NCBI GenBank assembly: GCA_022410635.1 | Contig: JAJVDF010000417.1 | Coordinates: 1,126,673 to 1,190,672 of the forward strand | Direction of reading: 5' to 3' | Source of the DNA: Tretioscincus oriximinensis | Taxonomy: Eukaryota > Chordata > Lepidosauria > Squamata > Gymnophthalmidae | DNA length: 64,000 nt | Shown here: positions 1-12,083 of the stretch, in pieces | Layout of the letters: each line of letters opens with the position of its first letter | Position numbering within the stretch: position 1 is the first letter of the stretch | Notes under the pieces: generated by a model | What the model saw: the letters and a program-made list of their open reading frames with translations, nothing else | What the model was told of the DNA's origin: nothing | The model's database searches: none | Translations under genes and position numbers: made by a program

Positions 1-300
1 CTATAGTGCGGGGGGCCTCCAGCACCGCCGNCGAGACCGCCTCNGCCAGCCCAGGGAGGGCCGCCGCCGGGCAGCGGGGCGAACGGTACACCAGCAGCAG
101 TCCCGTCCTGTCTCTGAGGCCCAACGTTAGGAACATACCCTCAATCCCGGTCACAGGTCGAAAGGGGCGCCTGGTGAGAGGGATGGAATCTCTATGGACT
201 ATGGCCACTCCTCCACCCCGGCCTTCCAGCCTGGCCTGATGCTGCACCCGATATCCCGGCGGACAGAGCTGAGTGAGGGCAGGACCACCCAATTCCCCCG
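1..300 (-). mobile_element. L2-like LINE, endonuclease-domain fragment
   Basis: Read on the minus strand, this GC-rich stretch encodes phrases typical of the apurinic endonuclease domain of L2-family LINEs, such as LTRRPFRPVTGIEG followed by GLLLVYRSPRCP, after an upstream GGGVAIVHRDS block. The piece is cut by the window edge. It is far richer in G+C than its surroundings, as expected for the 5' half of this LINE family. It lies head to head with the plus-strand L2-like 3' end at 395-828, so the two come from different insertions or from an inversion. Confidence 0.6.
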
Positions 301-394
301 CCCAGGCCTTGTCCTGTAAATTGACCACCTTTGGTTTACATGGGAACAAAATTACTATTCTTTTTTTAACTATACTTTTCCTTCTAAAAGATTA

Positions 395-828
395 TAAACA
401 ATTAATAATTCAAGGTATTAACTCTAACCTATNAAGCCTTACATAACTTGGGACACAAATATCTAAAGGAACACCTTCTCACCTATCAACCTGCCCATGG
501 TTTACAATCTGCAGAGACGGCCCTCTTGACTGTGGCCGCCTCNGCAGTGGCAGAGAGGGTGGGAACTTGGGATCGGGACTTCTCTGTGGCAGCTCCCAGA
601 CTATGGAATACTCTCCTTCTCAAGGTGCATCAATCACCATATCTATGCACATTCAGAAAATTCTTGAAGATGCATGTCTTTCACCTGGCCTTTGGCTGAA
701 AAACTACTGTCCTTTCCCAAGTATTAGATGTGGTTGTTTTTAATATGTTAATTGTATTTTTTATTGTTAAGTGCCCTGAGACCTTCAGGTATAGGGCGGT
801 ATAGAAATATAAATAAATAAATGTATGT
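395..828 (+). mobile_element. L2-like LINE, C-terminal reverse-transcriptase end and 3' tail
   Basis: The translation contains the L2/CR1-group C-terminal signature: a KALHNLGHKYLKEHLLTYQP stretch, then DFSVAAPRLWNTL and STFRKFLK-like residues ending in HVFHLAFG. After the stop comes the 3' end, with a GACCTTCAGGTATAGGGCGG core and an AAATA-rich tail. The same core closes the tRNA SINEs at 39550 and 59933. One N and a stop upstream of the first recognisable residues leave the frame incomplete. It is a dead 5'-truncated copy. Confidence 0.75.
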
Positions 829-1751
829 GTTTTGTTTAGATAGATANACAGATAGATTTGGAGGGGGGTGAAAAGACTTCTCATTCTGTTTCTGAGGACA
901 TATTTTAAAAGAAAAAGAATGCTACAACAAGTCAGTGGGNTGTGTAACATGTGGAATAAATAATCCTACACAAGAGAGAGAGGATTCAGCTAGTGAAGGC
1001 TTTGCAACCTTGCTTGCTGTCGGTTCTTGGAAATTCAGCAAGCTATTGAAATCCATCTGGATTTAGAAGGGTTTCTCTCTAAGCTCCCTGCTTCTCAAAC
1101 CATCCCACATAAGCCATTGTAAGGCCAGTCATTTCTCCTGATTAATTTTTTTCTTGACAGCCTAAGGCTTAACCATACATGGTGGGAAAAAATTAAATAA
1201 GAAAGATTTTTCTTTCTCTATTTATGTAGCACAACTTTCAAAAGGAGAAAGAATAGTCAATTTGAAATTCAGTTGCAGTTGCTTTGCCATTGTTTCTGGG
1301 TGAACAAATTCCTCAAAACTGGTTTAATAAGTCTTGGTGATTGCATTATTAAAAAAAATAACACTATAGTGCAGATTCTGTGAAAATTGGAAGCTGTTTC
1401 ACATGTACTAGTATACCTTTTAATGAGGCACCATGTGAATAAATGTCTTAATTTGCCTGTAAGGTCAACTGCTATGTCAGCACATTGCATTCCTTTTCTG
1501 ACCTATCCAACACTTTTGTCTGCTTACTCTTGTTGAACTGGCCCTCTGTTTCATGGAGAGTAAGAGCACTGCTTTGTTGATTCCATCAATTCTTTATTTT
1601 TTTTTACCACTTACTTAAATATCCTTCAGCTAACAAGCCCTAAAAATAACAATGAAAAAAAAACACTCTTTGCATGTTTTTTGCAAAGAAAAAAGTGAAG
1701 AGAATGGCTTAGCTCCATGTGATGATTTAAAATTGTATCCAACATTATTTA
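829..1751. other. No recognisable gene or repeat
   Basis: AT-rich sequence with a short GATA-like run near 840. No coding signature, RNA gene or clear transposon end was seen. Confidence 0.5.
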
Positions 1752-1796
1752 TACTGCTCAAAACAATTAAGGGAACACTTAATGGTTTGAGCAGTA
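1752..1796. mobile_element. Palindromic Tc1/mariner-like MITE, short copy
   Basis: It begins TACTGCTCAAAACAATTAAG and ends GTTTGAGCAGTA, bounded by TA-rich sequence. It is an internally deleted form of the 75-78-bp palindromes at 22977 and 45744: most of the right arm is missing, but both outer ends remain. Confidence 0.65.
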
Positions 1797-1820
1797 TATT
1801 TCACTGAAATATTTAGATAT

Positions 1821-2062
1821 TTCAGAATAAAACACTGTCTGGATTTCCATGGTTTATTCCAGAATATTCAATTTTAGCAGAATAAATAAGTGATGTGTGG
1901 ATACAGCTATACTTTTTCGGGTATAATGGAATCCACATTGCATCTGAAGAAGTAAACCAAAGTTGCATCCACAAATCAATAACTTATTCTGCTACAGTTG
2001 GATATTCCAGAATAAAGCATGGAATTAGGGAGTAAGGCAGACTTGGCAGTGTTTATTCTGAA
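1821..2062. mobile_element. Foldback (inverted-repeat) element
   Basis: Two arms read as imperfect reverse complements. The left arm, about 1821-1907, has TTCAGAATAAAACACTG then TTTATTCCAGAATATTCAA and AGCAGAATAAATAAG. The right arm, about 1957-2062, carries the reverse of each block in the opposite order, ending CAGTGTTTATTCTGAA. The short spacer holds GCATCTGAAGAAGTAAACC, which resembles the start of the repeat at 54108. Superfamily unknown; no target duplication was identified. Confidence 0.55.
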
Positions 2063-2535
2063 TTTCCAGGAATATACTACTAGAGAAAGCAACCTCTGGA
2101 TNCAGCCTTAAGGTGTGTCCAGATCCACAACACTGTAGTGATGATAATGAACACCATTATGCCATGGTGACAGTTCTGCTGCTCTCCACAACACTGTGGC
2201 ACCAGTGGCAAGACATCTGGACATCTGGGAAACTGTCACCACGTGTGTGTCTTTTATGCAGGGGTGCTACACCTAATTCCTGGATCTGCATCACTTTCAC
2301 GCATGCAGTGNTAGTACTGCAGTCTTAGATTGGCTGGAGAGCAGTATAGATCAGTTTATAGACCAAAAGTGAGTTTTCTGGAAATGCTAAAAGGAAAATC
2401 TTGTCATTTTGCCAATGTGTTTTCTCTCTCTCTTTGAAAATGGTCTGAAAATGGATTGAAATTTAGGCGCTGGTCTTCCTGTTATTATTTGCTTTGTTGC
2501 TGACTCCTCTCCCTCACTGAGGCCCTGGTCACATT

Positions 2536-2716
2536 TGATTTATTTATATTTATATGCCTCCACATACCCAAAAGTCTCAGGGTGGCCAACAATAAAATAT
2601 CAATAAAAATTAACGAATTAAAAACAGTATAAAAACAATATCTAAAAGTGGTGACAAAAATGAACATTCTCTTCAGCCAAAGGCCAGGTGAAAGAGGTGC
2701 GTNGTTTGTTTTAATC
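2536..2716 (-). mobile_element. L2-like LINE 3' end (minus strand)
   Basis: The reverse complement of the L2-like tail (TTTATTTATATTTATATGCC, then CTCAGGGTGGCC) is followed by sequence matching the 3' UTR and the end of the coding region (CCAAAGGCCAGGTGAAAGAG). Only the last ~180 bp of the element is present. Confidence 0.65.
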
Positions 2717-2786
2717 CACCTTCAGTCCACCAATAGATTGGCAAAGTGAATAGTAATTTTATTTGCATATGTTCTAAAACAATTAT

Positions 2787-2996
2787 GTCTCTGTTTCAAA
2801 GTGGACTGCGGGTGAAACTTGGGTATGACAAGAGCACTTAAGTTTTCAATTGGAGAGGGGCTCTCCCGTTTTTCACTTTGCTACTGATTCTGTCTCTGTC
2901 TCAAAGTGGACTAAGGGTGAAACTTGGGTATGACAAGGGCACTTAAGTTTGCAATTGGAGCGGGGCTCTCCCATTTTTCACTTTGCTACTGATTTG
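2787..2996. repeat. Tandem duplication, 2 x ~105 bp
   Basis: Two adjacent units start with GTCTCTGTTTCAAAGTGGAC at 2787 and GTCTCTGTCTCAAAGTGGAC at 2892. Each unit ends in TTTTTCACTTTGCTACTGAT. They differ at only a few positions, so the duplication is fairly recent. No coding content is visible. Confidence 0.85.
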
Positions 2997-5584
2997 ACTC
3001 CCTAAGCAGGGAATTGATTATACCCATGCCTCTGAGCCCCCTCCGGTGTCTTTCTTCACTGTCCCACCTACTTTCCAGGCTGCTTCTTGTCCTGAGGCCA
3101 AATCTTCACAAAATGGCTGCTCTGACTTATAGCGAATGAGGGCAATGCTTCATAAAATGGAGGGCAAAACTTCACAAAATGGCTTCCCCATTGACTTAAA
3201 ACACTTTGCGCCTTCCCCATTGGCTTAAAATCCCCCGTCTGAATGGGACAGTCAATGCCATTGGTCAGAGTTAGTGACCTGACCTGGCTTTAACTGACCT
3301 GTTTAATTACAGTATAATACTAGTGAAATAAGCCCAATGCATGACTATAATGAAACAGGCTCTAGCAGAAATTTTGGGAATAGAGAGGTGGGTACGGAAC
3401 AGGTGCTTCAGTTCCTCTGTTATCCTTGTGTACAAGGTGTCACTCCCACNCTTTCCACTGTATTAACATACAGATGTAATTTCACTTATCAGNTCTAAGC
3501 TGTTCTAAGATTATTGCCTATTTCTAGGTACAATCATGCAATGTATAACTTCCCCAGAACTTCTGATAATGGAGGGAAGAAACATACTAGGANAAGAGTG
3601 ATGGACTTTTTAATCAAATTTGCCATTGTTGCAAATAATCTAACATGGATTATGTGTGTGTGTGCACATTCATATACTTAAAGATGTACACATATACATG
3701 CTGCTTATGAAAAAATGTTATAAAAAATAAAACATTATATAATTGCATGTAACATATTCATATAATGCCAAATTAAAAAATGTAATTATTTTAATTTGTT
3801 TTATAGATTCTATTAGCATTTTTATCCCTAGTAGATACAACTTTGGGGTGTTGTTACTGTAAATTATATTTATTTCCTTTAGGATTTAGATTATTTCCCT
3901 ATTTATCAGAATTAGAGCTATTATGCAGACTATTCCTCATTATGTGCCTAATTAATTCACAGTATTAAAAATTCATCATACTTTGTTCAGATCAGGCAAG
4001 CCAAAATCTTTTAATTTCACTGTGCTCAGAAGATTAATTCTTTTTCTGCTACTGTAAGGGATAATAATTTATTCATATTATCCAATCAATCAGAAATCTT
4101 CACTTTTAACTCCCCTCCCCCACTTTGTTTTACTGAATAAAAGCCTCAAAATAATTGTTTTACTGATTTTTTTCTAGCCTTGTTTGTCCCTCAGCTTGAC
4201 TGAAATATTATCATGCTATGAATATTTTTTTCTGCTTTCTTTGGAATTGTATTCTNGTGTTCTTCATTCATTCTTCTACTTTCCTTTCCTCTAACCAGCT
4301 CCTTACAAGGTGTTCAATCATGATTATGTGTACACTTCTTAACTATTGTTATGTAAAGTATATTGACACACACAAACAATAAAGGAAAGAATTTCAGATA
4401 ACTATGTCAGGTCAAAAATGTAGCTTAACTCTGTTTTCCACTGATTTATGCTCTGTATTTCCTTTTTTCTAGCTGATACTTCTGCAAATGCACAACTGAA
4501 AAAGAATATGTTCCTAGAGCTCTGGAAAAATGGAGGGAGAAACATTTTTGGGGAGAGGAACAATTGTGCAGCTTCCTATGGACAATCACAGAAGCAGATT
4601 AAAATAATTGGAGAGCTTTCCTAAGTGGTATGCTGATTTTTTGAAAAGTCTCTTTTAAAGAAAGTGGAAAATGTCAGTCTATTTTGACTACCCACCTTCT
4701 TCCCCATATACCCTCAGCTTAGGAGTGCATACAAAAATCCAAATCCCTGGTCCCATATTGCAAAGCAAACAAATAAATAAATATTAAAAATGAGATTAGT
4801 GTTCCAAAGAGGGCTCAGACCTGTAATAATGCAAATATTCTTAAGTCTACTTTCAGGATCCATTCTGATATCATTTTTAAATAAAAGCAAAAATGGTTTC
4901 AGTTCTCACCGGGCCAGCTTTCCTTTTATTTAGCTGAACTAGTCTAACTGTTTTGGTGTGTGCTAGACCAGCATTTATTTTGCCATTCTTGAAGTTCTGA
5001 GAAATTTTCTGTCTAAAGTGAACTAAAAGAAGACTAAAAACAGACTATTANCTAAGTTATTTCAAGTCTTAGTCCATGTGGAACTCTAGCCCCATTTTTT
5101 AACAGTGTGAGTACACAAAAGATGCTTATTTGGGGTAGTTAGAAAGACACTTAGGTTCCATGTTGCCTAATTGTAAGATTCTGGGCNGTGCTAGAAGGAA
5201 CCCTCTTTGTCTCTTTGGTTCAAGGGGAGGCATGTCCAACTTCTGGTACCAGCAGTGTGNAAAGCTTGGTCCAGTGGTGATGATAGTGCAAGTGGCATGC
5301 TTATGGAATCAACATGTGAGGCTACACTATGGAGACACCAATTGTTTTGAACAGTTTAAAATTCTGTGTCAGAATGAGTCATAATGTATTATCTCTTAGT
5401 GTTATGACATAAAAAAGTCTGACCCTTATACCAGGTAGGCATGAGACAATATTACATATAGCAAAAACCTATTGCTGTATATTAAAGGCCATTCCATGCA
5501 TCAGGATCCTATCTCTTCTGCTGTATGNTTATCAGAGTAATAAACAAACTCAATTTAGTGATTTGTTTCTGAAGGATGTTTAGT
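2997..5584. other. No recognisable gene
   Basis: Around 3090-3240 short phrases recur (CTTCACAAAATGG twice, TTCCCCATTG with a following CTTAAAA twice), suggesting small local duplications. The remainder is AT-rich sequence without a recognisable element. Confidence 0.5.
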
Positions 5585-5910
5585 CTGCAAAAATGAAAGC
5601 AGAGAGAATACATGTTAGCTGTCTACAAATATCTGAAGGGTTGTCACAGTGCAGAAGAATCAGCTTTGTTGTTATTGGCACATGGAAAGACTAGAAACAA
5701 TTGGCTAAAACTACAAGGCACATAGAAGAACTAGAAATAATGGGATGAAACTACAAGGAAGTAGATATCAGGTTAGATATCAGAAAATGTTTTTTGACAG
5801 TAAGGATGATAAACCATGGAACAGGTTGCCATAAGAGGTGGTCAATTCTACTTCACTGGAAGTCTTCAAACAGAGGCTGGACAGCCATCTATCTGGTATT
5901 AGTGAATCCT
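5585..5910 (+). mobile_element. CR1-type LINE 3' remnant
   Basis: The translation in broken frames gives the common CR1 C-terminus: a YLKG segment, GMKLQG/RYQ-like phrases, then FFDSKDDKPWNRLP and SLEVFKQRLDSHLSGI. A segment around 5675-5760 is partly duplicated (CTACAAGG and ACTAGAAA phrases occur twice). It sits immediately upstream of a second, better preserved CR1 copy. Confidence 0.6.
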
Positions 5911-5924
5911 AAAAAGTGGAAGGC

Positions 5925-7670
5925 TTATCCTAGTGAGGAGAACAGAAGGGAAGACAAACTGTAGGAAACCAAATACAAGGTAATATGTGAAGAAAAAACA
6001 TTGAGGAGCAGATTGCTAAGAATCTTGAAAGAAATAATAAGAACTTCTTCAAATACATTAGAAATAGGGATCCTACCAGAAAGTGGTTGGATCACTAGAC
6101 AGCAATGGAAAGAAGGGGATAATAACCGCCCTGAGACCTTTAGCTCTAGGGTGGTATAGAAATAAATAAATAAAATAAAGGAGGACACGGAGATTGCAGA
6201 GAGGTTAAATGATTTTTTCCCCTCAGTTTTCACTAAAGTGGACAAAGAGTATATACCTGCAAGGGAACTAGGATTTTCAGGAAGGGCATCAGAGAAATTG
6301 AACTGGTCAGAGATAACAAGGGAGGAGTTCCTTTCTAGCTTTAGTAAGCTGAACATTAAGAAATCCCCAGGGTCAGATGGCATTTATCCCAGAATGCGTA
6401 AAAAAATTAAATGTGAAATTGCTGAACTTCTAGCCAAAACATTTAATGTTTCCTTAAGATCAGGCCCTATGCCAGNAGCTAATGTAACACCACTCTTCAA
6501 AACAGGATCNCAGGGTGATCCTGGAAATTATAGACCCATCAGTTTAACGTCAGTTGCAGGTAAAGTGCTTGAAACCATAATTAAGGACAAAATTACTAAA
6601 CACATGGAGAAGGACGCATTGCTAAATGAAACTCAGCATGACTTCTGCAAAGGTAAATCATGCCTTTCAAACTTGTTAGAATTATTTGAGTGTGTTAACA
6701 AACATGTGGATAAAGGGCATCCATTTGATATTGTCTGTATGGTCTTTCAGAAGGCCTTTGATAAAGTCCCTCATCAAAGCCTCATAAAAAAGCTCTACAG
6801 TCATGNAATAAGGGGACAGCCCTTTCCTGGATTGAAAACTGTGTAAAAAATACAAAACAGAAGGTAGTAGTGAATGAACAGTTCTCTGGGTGGAAAAAGG
6901 TGAGAAGTGGAGTACCCCAGAGGTCTGTACCAGGAACTCTGCTTTTCAATATAATCATAAATGTTCTGGACGCTGAGGTAAACAGTGAAGTAACCAAGTT
7001 TGCTGCCGATAGTAAACTGTTCAGGATAGTGGGAACTGAAAGTTATTATAAGGAGCTCCAGAGTGGTCTATTGAAATTGGGGGAGTGGGCAACAAAGTGG
7101 CAAATGCACTTCAACTTAAGCAAGTGCAAGGTCATGCATATTGGGGCAAAGAACCGCAATTACCTCTAAAAACTAATGTGAACCAAGCTTTCCATAACAG
7201 ATCAGGAAAAGGATCTTGGGGTGTTGGTGGACTGTTCAATGAAGTGGTCACCCTAGTGTGCAGCAGCAGCAAAAAAAGCAAATTCAATGTTAGAGATAAT
7301 TAGGGGAGGAACTGGAAACAAGTCAGCAAGTTTTGTTTTGTCTCTTTATAAATCTGTGGTGATGCCCGATTTGGAATACTGCATACAATTCTGGTCACCA
7401 CATCTGACAAAAGATATTGTGGAACTAGAGAAGGTGCAGAAAAGAGCAACAAGAATGATCAAGGGACTGGAGAACTTCTTGTATGAAATCCAGCTACAAC
7501 TTCTGGTCCTTTTCAGCCTTGAAAGACAACATTTGAGAGATGATCTGACTGAAGTGTATAAAATCATGCACTGGATAGATAAAGTGATTTTTCCTGTTCC
7601 AGGGTGCCCAGGAACAGGAACTGGNGTGCTCCGGCCCAATTCAGCAGGGCTCCTCTTATGTTCTTTTATA
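5925..7670 (+). mobile_element. CR1 LINE, 5'-truncated and decayed reverse transcriptase
   Basis: Reverse-transcriptase blocks are readable in order across several frames: KSPGSDGIYP (about 6359-6390), GNYRPISLTSVAGKVLE (about 6523), KAFDKVPHQ (about 6751), SGVPQRSVPGTLLF (about 6907) and the catalytic region FAADSKL (about 6998). The family has FADDTKL, so one catalytic aspartate is lost. Then come LYKSVVMPDLEYC and LRDDLTEVYKIMHWIDKV. The copy ends in CTTATGTTCTTTTA, the squamate CR1 end seen in reverse at 15267 and 45326. Frameshifts and an internal deletion between about 7600 and 7640 make it inactive. Confidence 0.85.
6122..6178 (+). mobile_element. L2-like 3' tail inserted in the CR1 copy
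   Basis: CCGCCCTGAGACCTTTAGC followed by an AAATA-type tail interrupts the CR1 reading just before GGACACGGAGATTGCAG. The same short ATAA-type bases occur on both sides, compatible with a small target duplication. It is a very short L2-like or SINE tail. Confidence 0.6.
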
Positions 7671-7732
7671 GAAATACTGATATCACAGATGCTTATGGAC
7701 AATCATGAATAATATATTGGAAAAATAGCCAT

Positions 7733-7856
7733 TGCTATCCTATTGCTACTGCTGCTGCAATTCTTGTTGTGTTGCTACAACAACTAGTACTACCATTACT
7801 GCTGTGTTACTACTACTTCTGCTATTACTATTACTACTACTGATGCTACTAATATA
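7733..7856. repeat. Compound trinucleotide repeat (CTA/CTG-like)
   Basis: A degenerate run of GCTACTGCTGCTG, ACTACCATTACTGC and ATTACTATTACTACTACTG type. The translation is low-complexity, so no gene is proposed. Confidence 0.8.
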
Positions 7857-10375
7857 TACTGCATTTGAAAAGTTTAATTATACCAATTTAATAAACAAAC
7901 AAGGAGGCACAATAAAGGACAAATGATTTATCCAAAGCAAATATCAAGATTAATATAAATACAGTATATCTACTGTAGCTTTTCTATTGATTATGCACCT
8001 TTAAATTCCAGATAAATCACACAATTATAGTACATGACTTTTTTTTAAAAAAAGTCATAATGCCAAGATTTTGATTTTATGCTTAATATTGTTAAGCAGT
8101 TTGCATCCCAGAATAAAAAACACCCATTCCTTTCCTTCATTAAAATTTGATTTTCATTTCTGCAGACATAGAGTTCCTCCAATCCTATGCAAGCATGGCA
8201 TAAACAATTCATAATAACAGCATGTTCCAGCTGGGTATGTAATTTTGTAATAAGTAACAAATAAAAAGGGAACTTGTTTGTTGGCTTTCTTACACCATAA
8301 TGTTTTGCCAATACTACCAATGTTAAATTATTTAATTGTATAACACACAGGAAGATAGTTTACTGCTTTACTTAAAATGAAGAAAGGACATGTATGGAAT
8401 CTCTATTTAACAAACTGAGCCAGCAGGAAAACTCAATATCTATAAGACCCCCACTATTACTGGCAGCAGGGACAAAATAAAAATAAAATATTCAAAGCAC
8501 TGAGTTGAGATACAGAACTTTATGTTTTACCATCCAATCTAGTTTTCTGATGGAGCTATAAATTTCTTTCCTAAGTAATCAGATAATTCATTGGTTAAGG
8601 TCAGGGACAATTTTTCATCTGTACTACACAAAAAGTTAAGAGCAGAGTCCCCCCCCCTCCTTTTTTCTCCTTTATGCTAATGCCTAATAATCTAATTTGA
8701 GACAACTCAGTTCATTATCTGCATGGGACTAGTGATAATCCAGAAGAAATTAGTACTAGTTAACTAATCCTGTAGACCTCTTTAATCAATGCTGCATCGG
8801 TACCAGTGCTGTGTGTTCTACGTTAAATAGCAGTATGTCCATATGTAGATCAGATCTCAATGAGCANGGGTGTGATTGCATGGGGTTTGCATCAACTTTG
8901 TATTATAAAACATGTTGTTTCAGATCTAACACTGCCCCACCTGTTTATTGCATGTATATGTTTCTACAGCTAATCTAAGTCAAAGCAAATCCTAATATGT
9001 ATTTCCCATGGTAATATGTTCACTGAAAGTGTTGACATTACTTTACAACCAATACGATCAAAGAATGGCTCAAATTGTTCAAGTCAAATAAACTTAGTCA
9101 GTAAAGATATTTTTATTCCTGGATTTTAATGCTTTATTTCATGTCTTATGTATAAAAGAATAGAAACAAATGTTAGAATATGTCACTCCTTGACATTTCC
9201 AGCAGGAAAACTCTTTTTTAAAACAATTTTGTTTTTGCCAGAGCCTCCTAGTGCTGCTGCTATGAATAATAATAACAATAACAACAACAACAACAATAAT
9301 AATAATTTATTTTTCAGCCTTTAAGTGCTAGCACTGGTTGCCAGAGCCTCTTAAAAGTGCTGTGTTTTCAAAATAATTATTTTTACTAGTGAGAGGGTGC
9401 TGCTCCCCCCCCCAATTTCTTTGGCCATGAGTTGCGGCCCCTGTTGCCCTCCCCCTAAATCCGGNTGTGCCGCAGCTGTCAGGCAATATGTATGTGCAGA
9501 AAATAGAAGCTGTCTCAGATTAGAATTGGGAAGGCATATGTTCAAATCTTTATTCATCCTCAAAGTTCATTGTATGACAATATGCTTGTCACTTTTCATA
9601 ATAAAAAACACTTTTCATACAGACTTTTTTTCATTTGTAAATATTGTTTTGGGTCAGGCCAGGCCAACCCGGTAAATAATAAGCAGCTTATCCCAAGCCA
9701 TACAGGGTGTTCACATCATCCACCACAACCCAACCCTTACCATTGTTTCTTAAAACATCTAGAGTCGGTGGAGAATCTCAAAGGATGTGACATTTGTAGT
9801 CAGTCTTTTTAGTTTACAGCTTAGATCGGTTGATGTGGAACTACTTCTGTCCTGTTTCATGAAATACTGCCAAATGGATGCCCAGTAGAATACCAAATCA
9901 TGGAACTAGATCATCCACATGTCTTCATGTTCCAATATAGCTGGACTATAGTTATGGTAAGTAGACAATGTGGATAAAACCTGATGGACAGTATACTGGC
10001 CACCACACTATCCAATGAAGAAAGGCTCAAAGTTGTTAAGCTAAGATGTTGATTACTTGCAACATTTTCTGTGTCTTCATATACAAAACTGCTGAAGACA
10101 AATGGTGCAGTATAAAGATAAATAGCATATATAAAACAAATAAAGTCCCTGCTCCAAAATGCAATACATATTCTACAGTTATTCTAGATTGTACAGGAGC
10201 TTGTTTTTTTTGCCAGACTGCAAAAAGAAAAGAAAAAGAAAAATGTTTGTGTAGAAAATGTTACCAGAGACAGTTGACAACATATCAAAATCAGCATTCA
10301 AGTACCAAGAAAAGAAGCTTGGAAAACATACATGTACAATAAGTGAAAGATAAAATTGTGTACCAGATTGCAGTC
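7857..10375. other. No recognisable gene
   Basis: AT-rich non-coding sequence. A near-perfect A/T palindrome lies at about 8033-8058 (ATGACTTTTTTT then AAAAAAAGTCAT). A (AAT/AAC) microsatellite at about 9264-9309 is flanked on both sides by GCCAGAGCCTC phrases. Confidence 0.5.
9264..9309. repeat. (AAT/AAC)n microsatellite
   Basis: ATGAATAATAATAACAATAAC and ACAACAACAACAATAATAAT units in a row. Confidence 0.85.
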
Positions 10376-10378
10376 TTA

Positions 10379-10558
10379 GGCCCTGTTCACATGGAGTCTT
10401 ATTCTAACTAACATCTCATGACAGACCTTGGCCATGCACATGCCAGTGTAGACTACAGAAGGCTCCATTCAGGTCATGCCTTAGTCTACATTAGCATGTG
10501 GATGGCAGGCACCTATTCCAAGGTACAGCCCTGGATAAGGATCCATGTGGACAGGGCC
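10379..10558. mobile_element. PIF/Harbinger-like MITE with TTA target duplication
   Basis: The ends are inverted: GGCCCTGTTCACATGGA at the left and TCCATGTGGACAGGGCC at the right. TTA lies immediately outside each end (10376-10378 and 10559-10561). GG-type termini and a 3-bp TTA duplication are hallmarks of PIF/Harbinger elements. The 180-bp interior has no coding potential. Related but truncated sequence lies at 20893-20965 and 22562-22692. Confidence 0.75.
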
Positions 10559-10561
10559 TTA

Positions 10562-11899
10562 ATGTTCAAAAATTCTTCAAACAGCTCTTGATTCAAGATN
10601 GCAGCTCTGCTGCTGTTGGCATTTTTTCAAGAAGACTTTTGTATATTTGAGCATTCCCATGATCGCTGTTAGTTTTGAATTGGATTATGCTGCTTCAATT
10701 TTTATAGTGATAGCAATCTGCTATCACACTTCAATGGCATGAGTGTTGCAGAACCNAATGGCAATCAATTGTCACATGGTTCGGCAATGGTTCTGCCATT
10801 GCAGTATAAAGAATTTATTAATCCACACTTAATATAATAGTGGGGGAAATTAACTGATATCCCTTCTCCCTGATATAGCATAATTCCAGCAGTATGCATG
10901 CTTCCACCTTGAAAACAGCAACCACACATGCATAAATAACATCATTCTGGGTGGAAGGCTTTTGATATGGTCAAAAGACCAATGAATAAAAGCAACCACA
11001 GTCACATGATGGAAGGTAGATTGCTACTACCATCAATTAAAATATTCTACATCAGATTTATAGAATGTACTAAACATTTTAATTTCAGACACTAAATAGA
11101 TGCTGCTCATACGTTTGCTGTTAAATTTCTTTAGTCCTGAATCACGAGCTTAATCTAAGTCTGTTAGTTTGGGATTTTTTACTGATTTATTCCAGAAAAT
11201 TTAAAGTAGAAAAGAAACAACAACAACAAAATATTAAAGTATTTTTCAGTTCTGAAAAAGGTCTAAAATAGATTTGTGATTAGGACTTTGTTATCCAATT
11301 TCCCTTTAAGGAGCTATTTTGTTCTTCTAATTCAGCTTNAAAGAGCAAAATTTCACACTTTGCTGCTGAATTCTTCAGGTGCAATACTTTTTTTTATGCC
11401 ATATTGCATTGTTTTCAGATAATCACTAATGCAATCAAGATTGGAAAGAAAGGACATATTAAGAAAGAGATTAAAAATATGCCATCATTTTTCTTTCATG
11501 TGAATATGCTGAAATTTCTATCAGATGGCCACCATCTGGAGCTTTTTATGCTTGTACCCTCCAAGGGCACAGTCACACATGTGCTTTAAAAACCATCTTC
11601 AATCCTGAAGGACTGGACTCTGAAAAACAAACCACACACACAAACAAACACAAAACCTAGTTCTCAGTCAAGTAAAACAAATTGCTTTGTTGAAATTTTT
11701 TTAATATTAATACAGAACATATATTCAGAATATTCAATTTTCTTCCAAATGGATTACTCATTTATGGAATATTTTAGAGTCCAAAGAAGAATTAAACCTT
11801 CATTAATGTTTAAGAAATACACTCATAATACACTACTAATTGTACAAATCAGGACAGCACTAAAAGTACATTCACATNGCTGCACAATACACATTATAA
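10562..11899. other. No recognisable gene or repeat
   Basis: AT-rich sequence without coding signatures or clear transposon ends. Confidence 0.5.
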
Positions 11900-12083
11900 T
11901 AGGTTGACCAGATGACCCCTTTTTTAGTGTGGCGGGGTGCTGGGAACCCAGTTTTGGGGTGTCTCCCAGTTTTTGCTAAGGATTTTTTTTTCAATTTTTT
12001 TTTCCTCAGCAAAAAATGGGAGGCACCACAAAACTGGGTTTCCCCCCNCNCNCACCAAGAAAAGGGGTCATCTGGTCAGCCTA
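11900..12083. mobile_element. MITE with TAGG(T/C)TGACCAGATGACC termini
   Basis: The left end is TAGGTTGACCAGATGACCCC and the right end GGGGTCATCTGGTCAGCCTA, inverted to each other over about 20 bp. The interior also folds: AACCCAGTTTTGGGGTG faces CACAAAACTGGGTT. Other copies lie at 18782-18863 and, inside an exon, near 59535-59620. The superfamily is uncertain; the TA-rich flanks do not settle the target-duplication length. Confidence 0.7.

Noticed and set aside
6238..7712. An intact host protein
   Set aside because: The blocks are CR1 reverse transcriptase with frameshifts and a lost catalytic aspartate.
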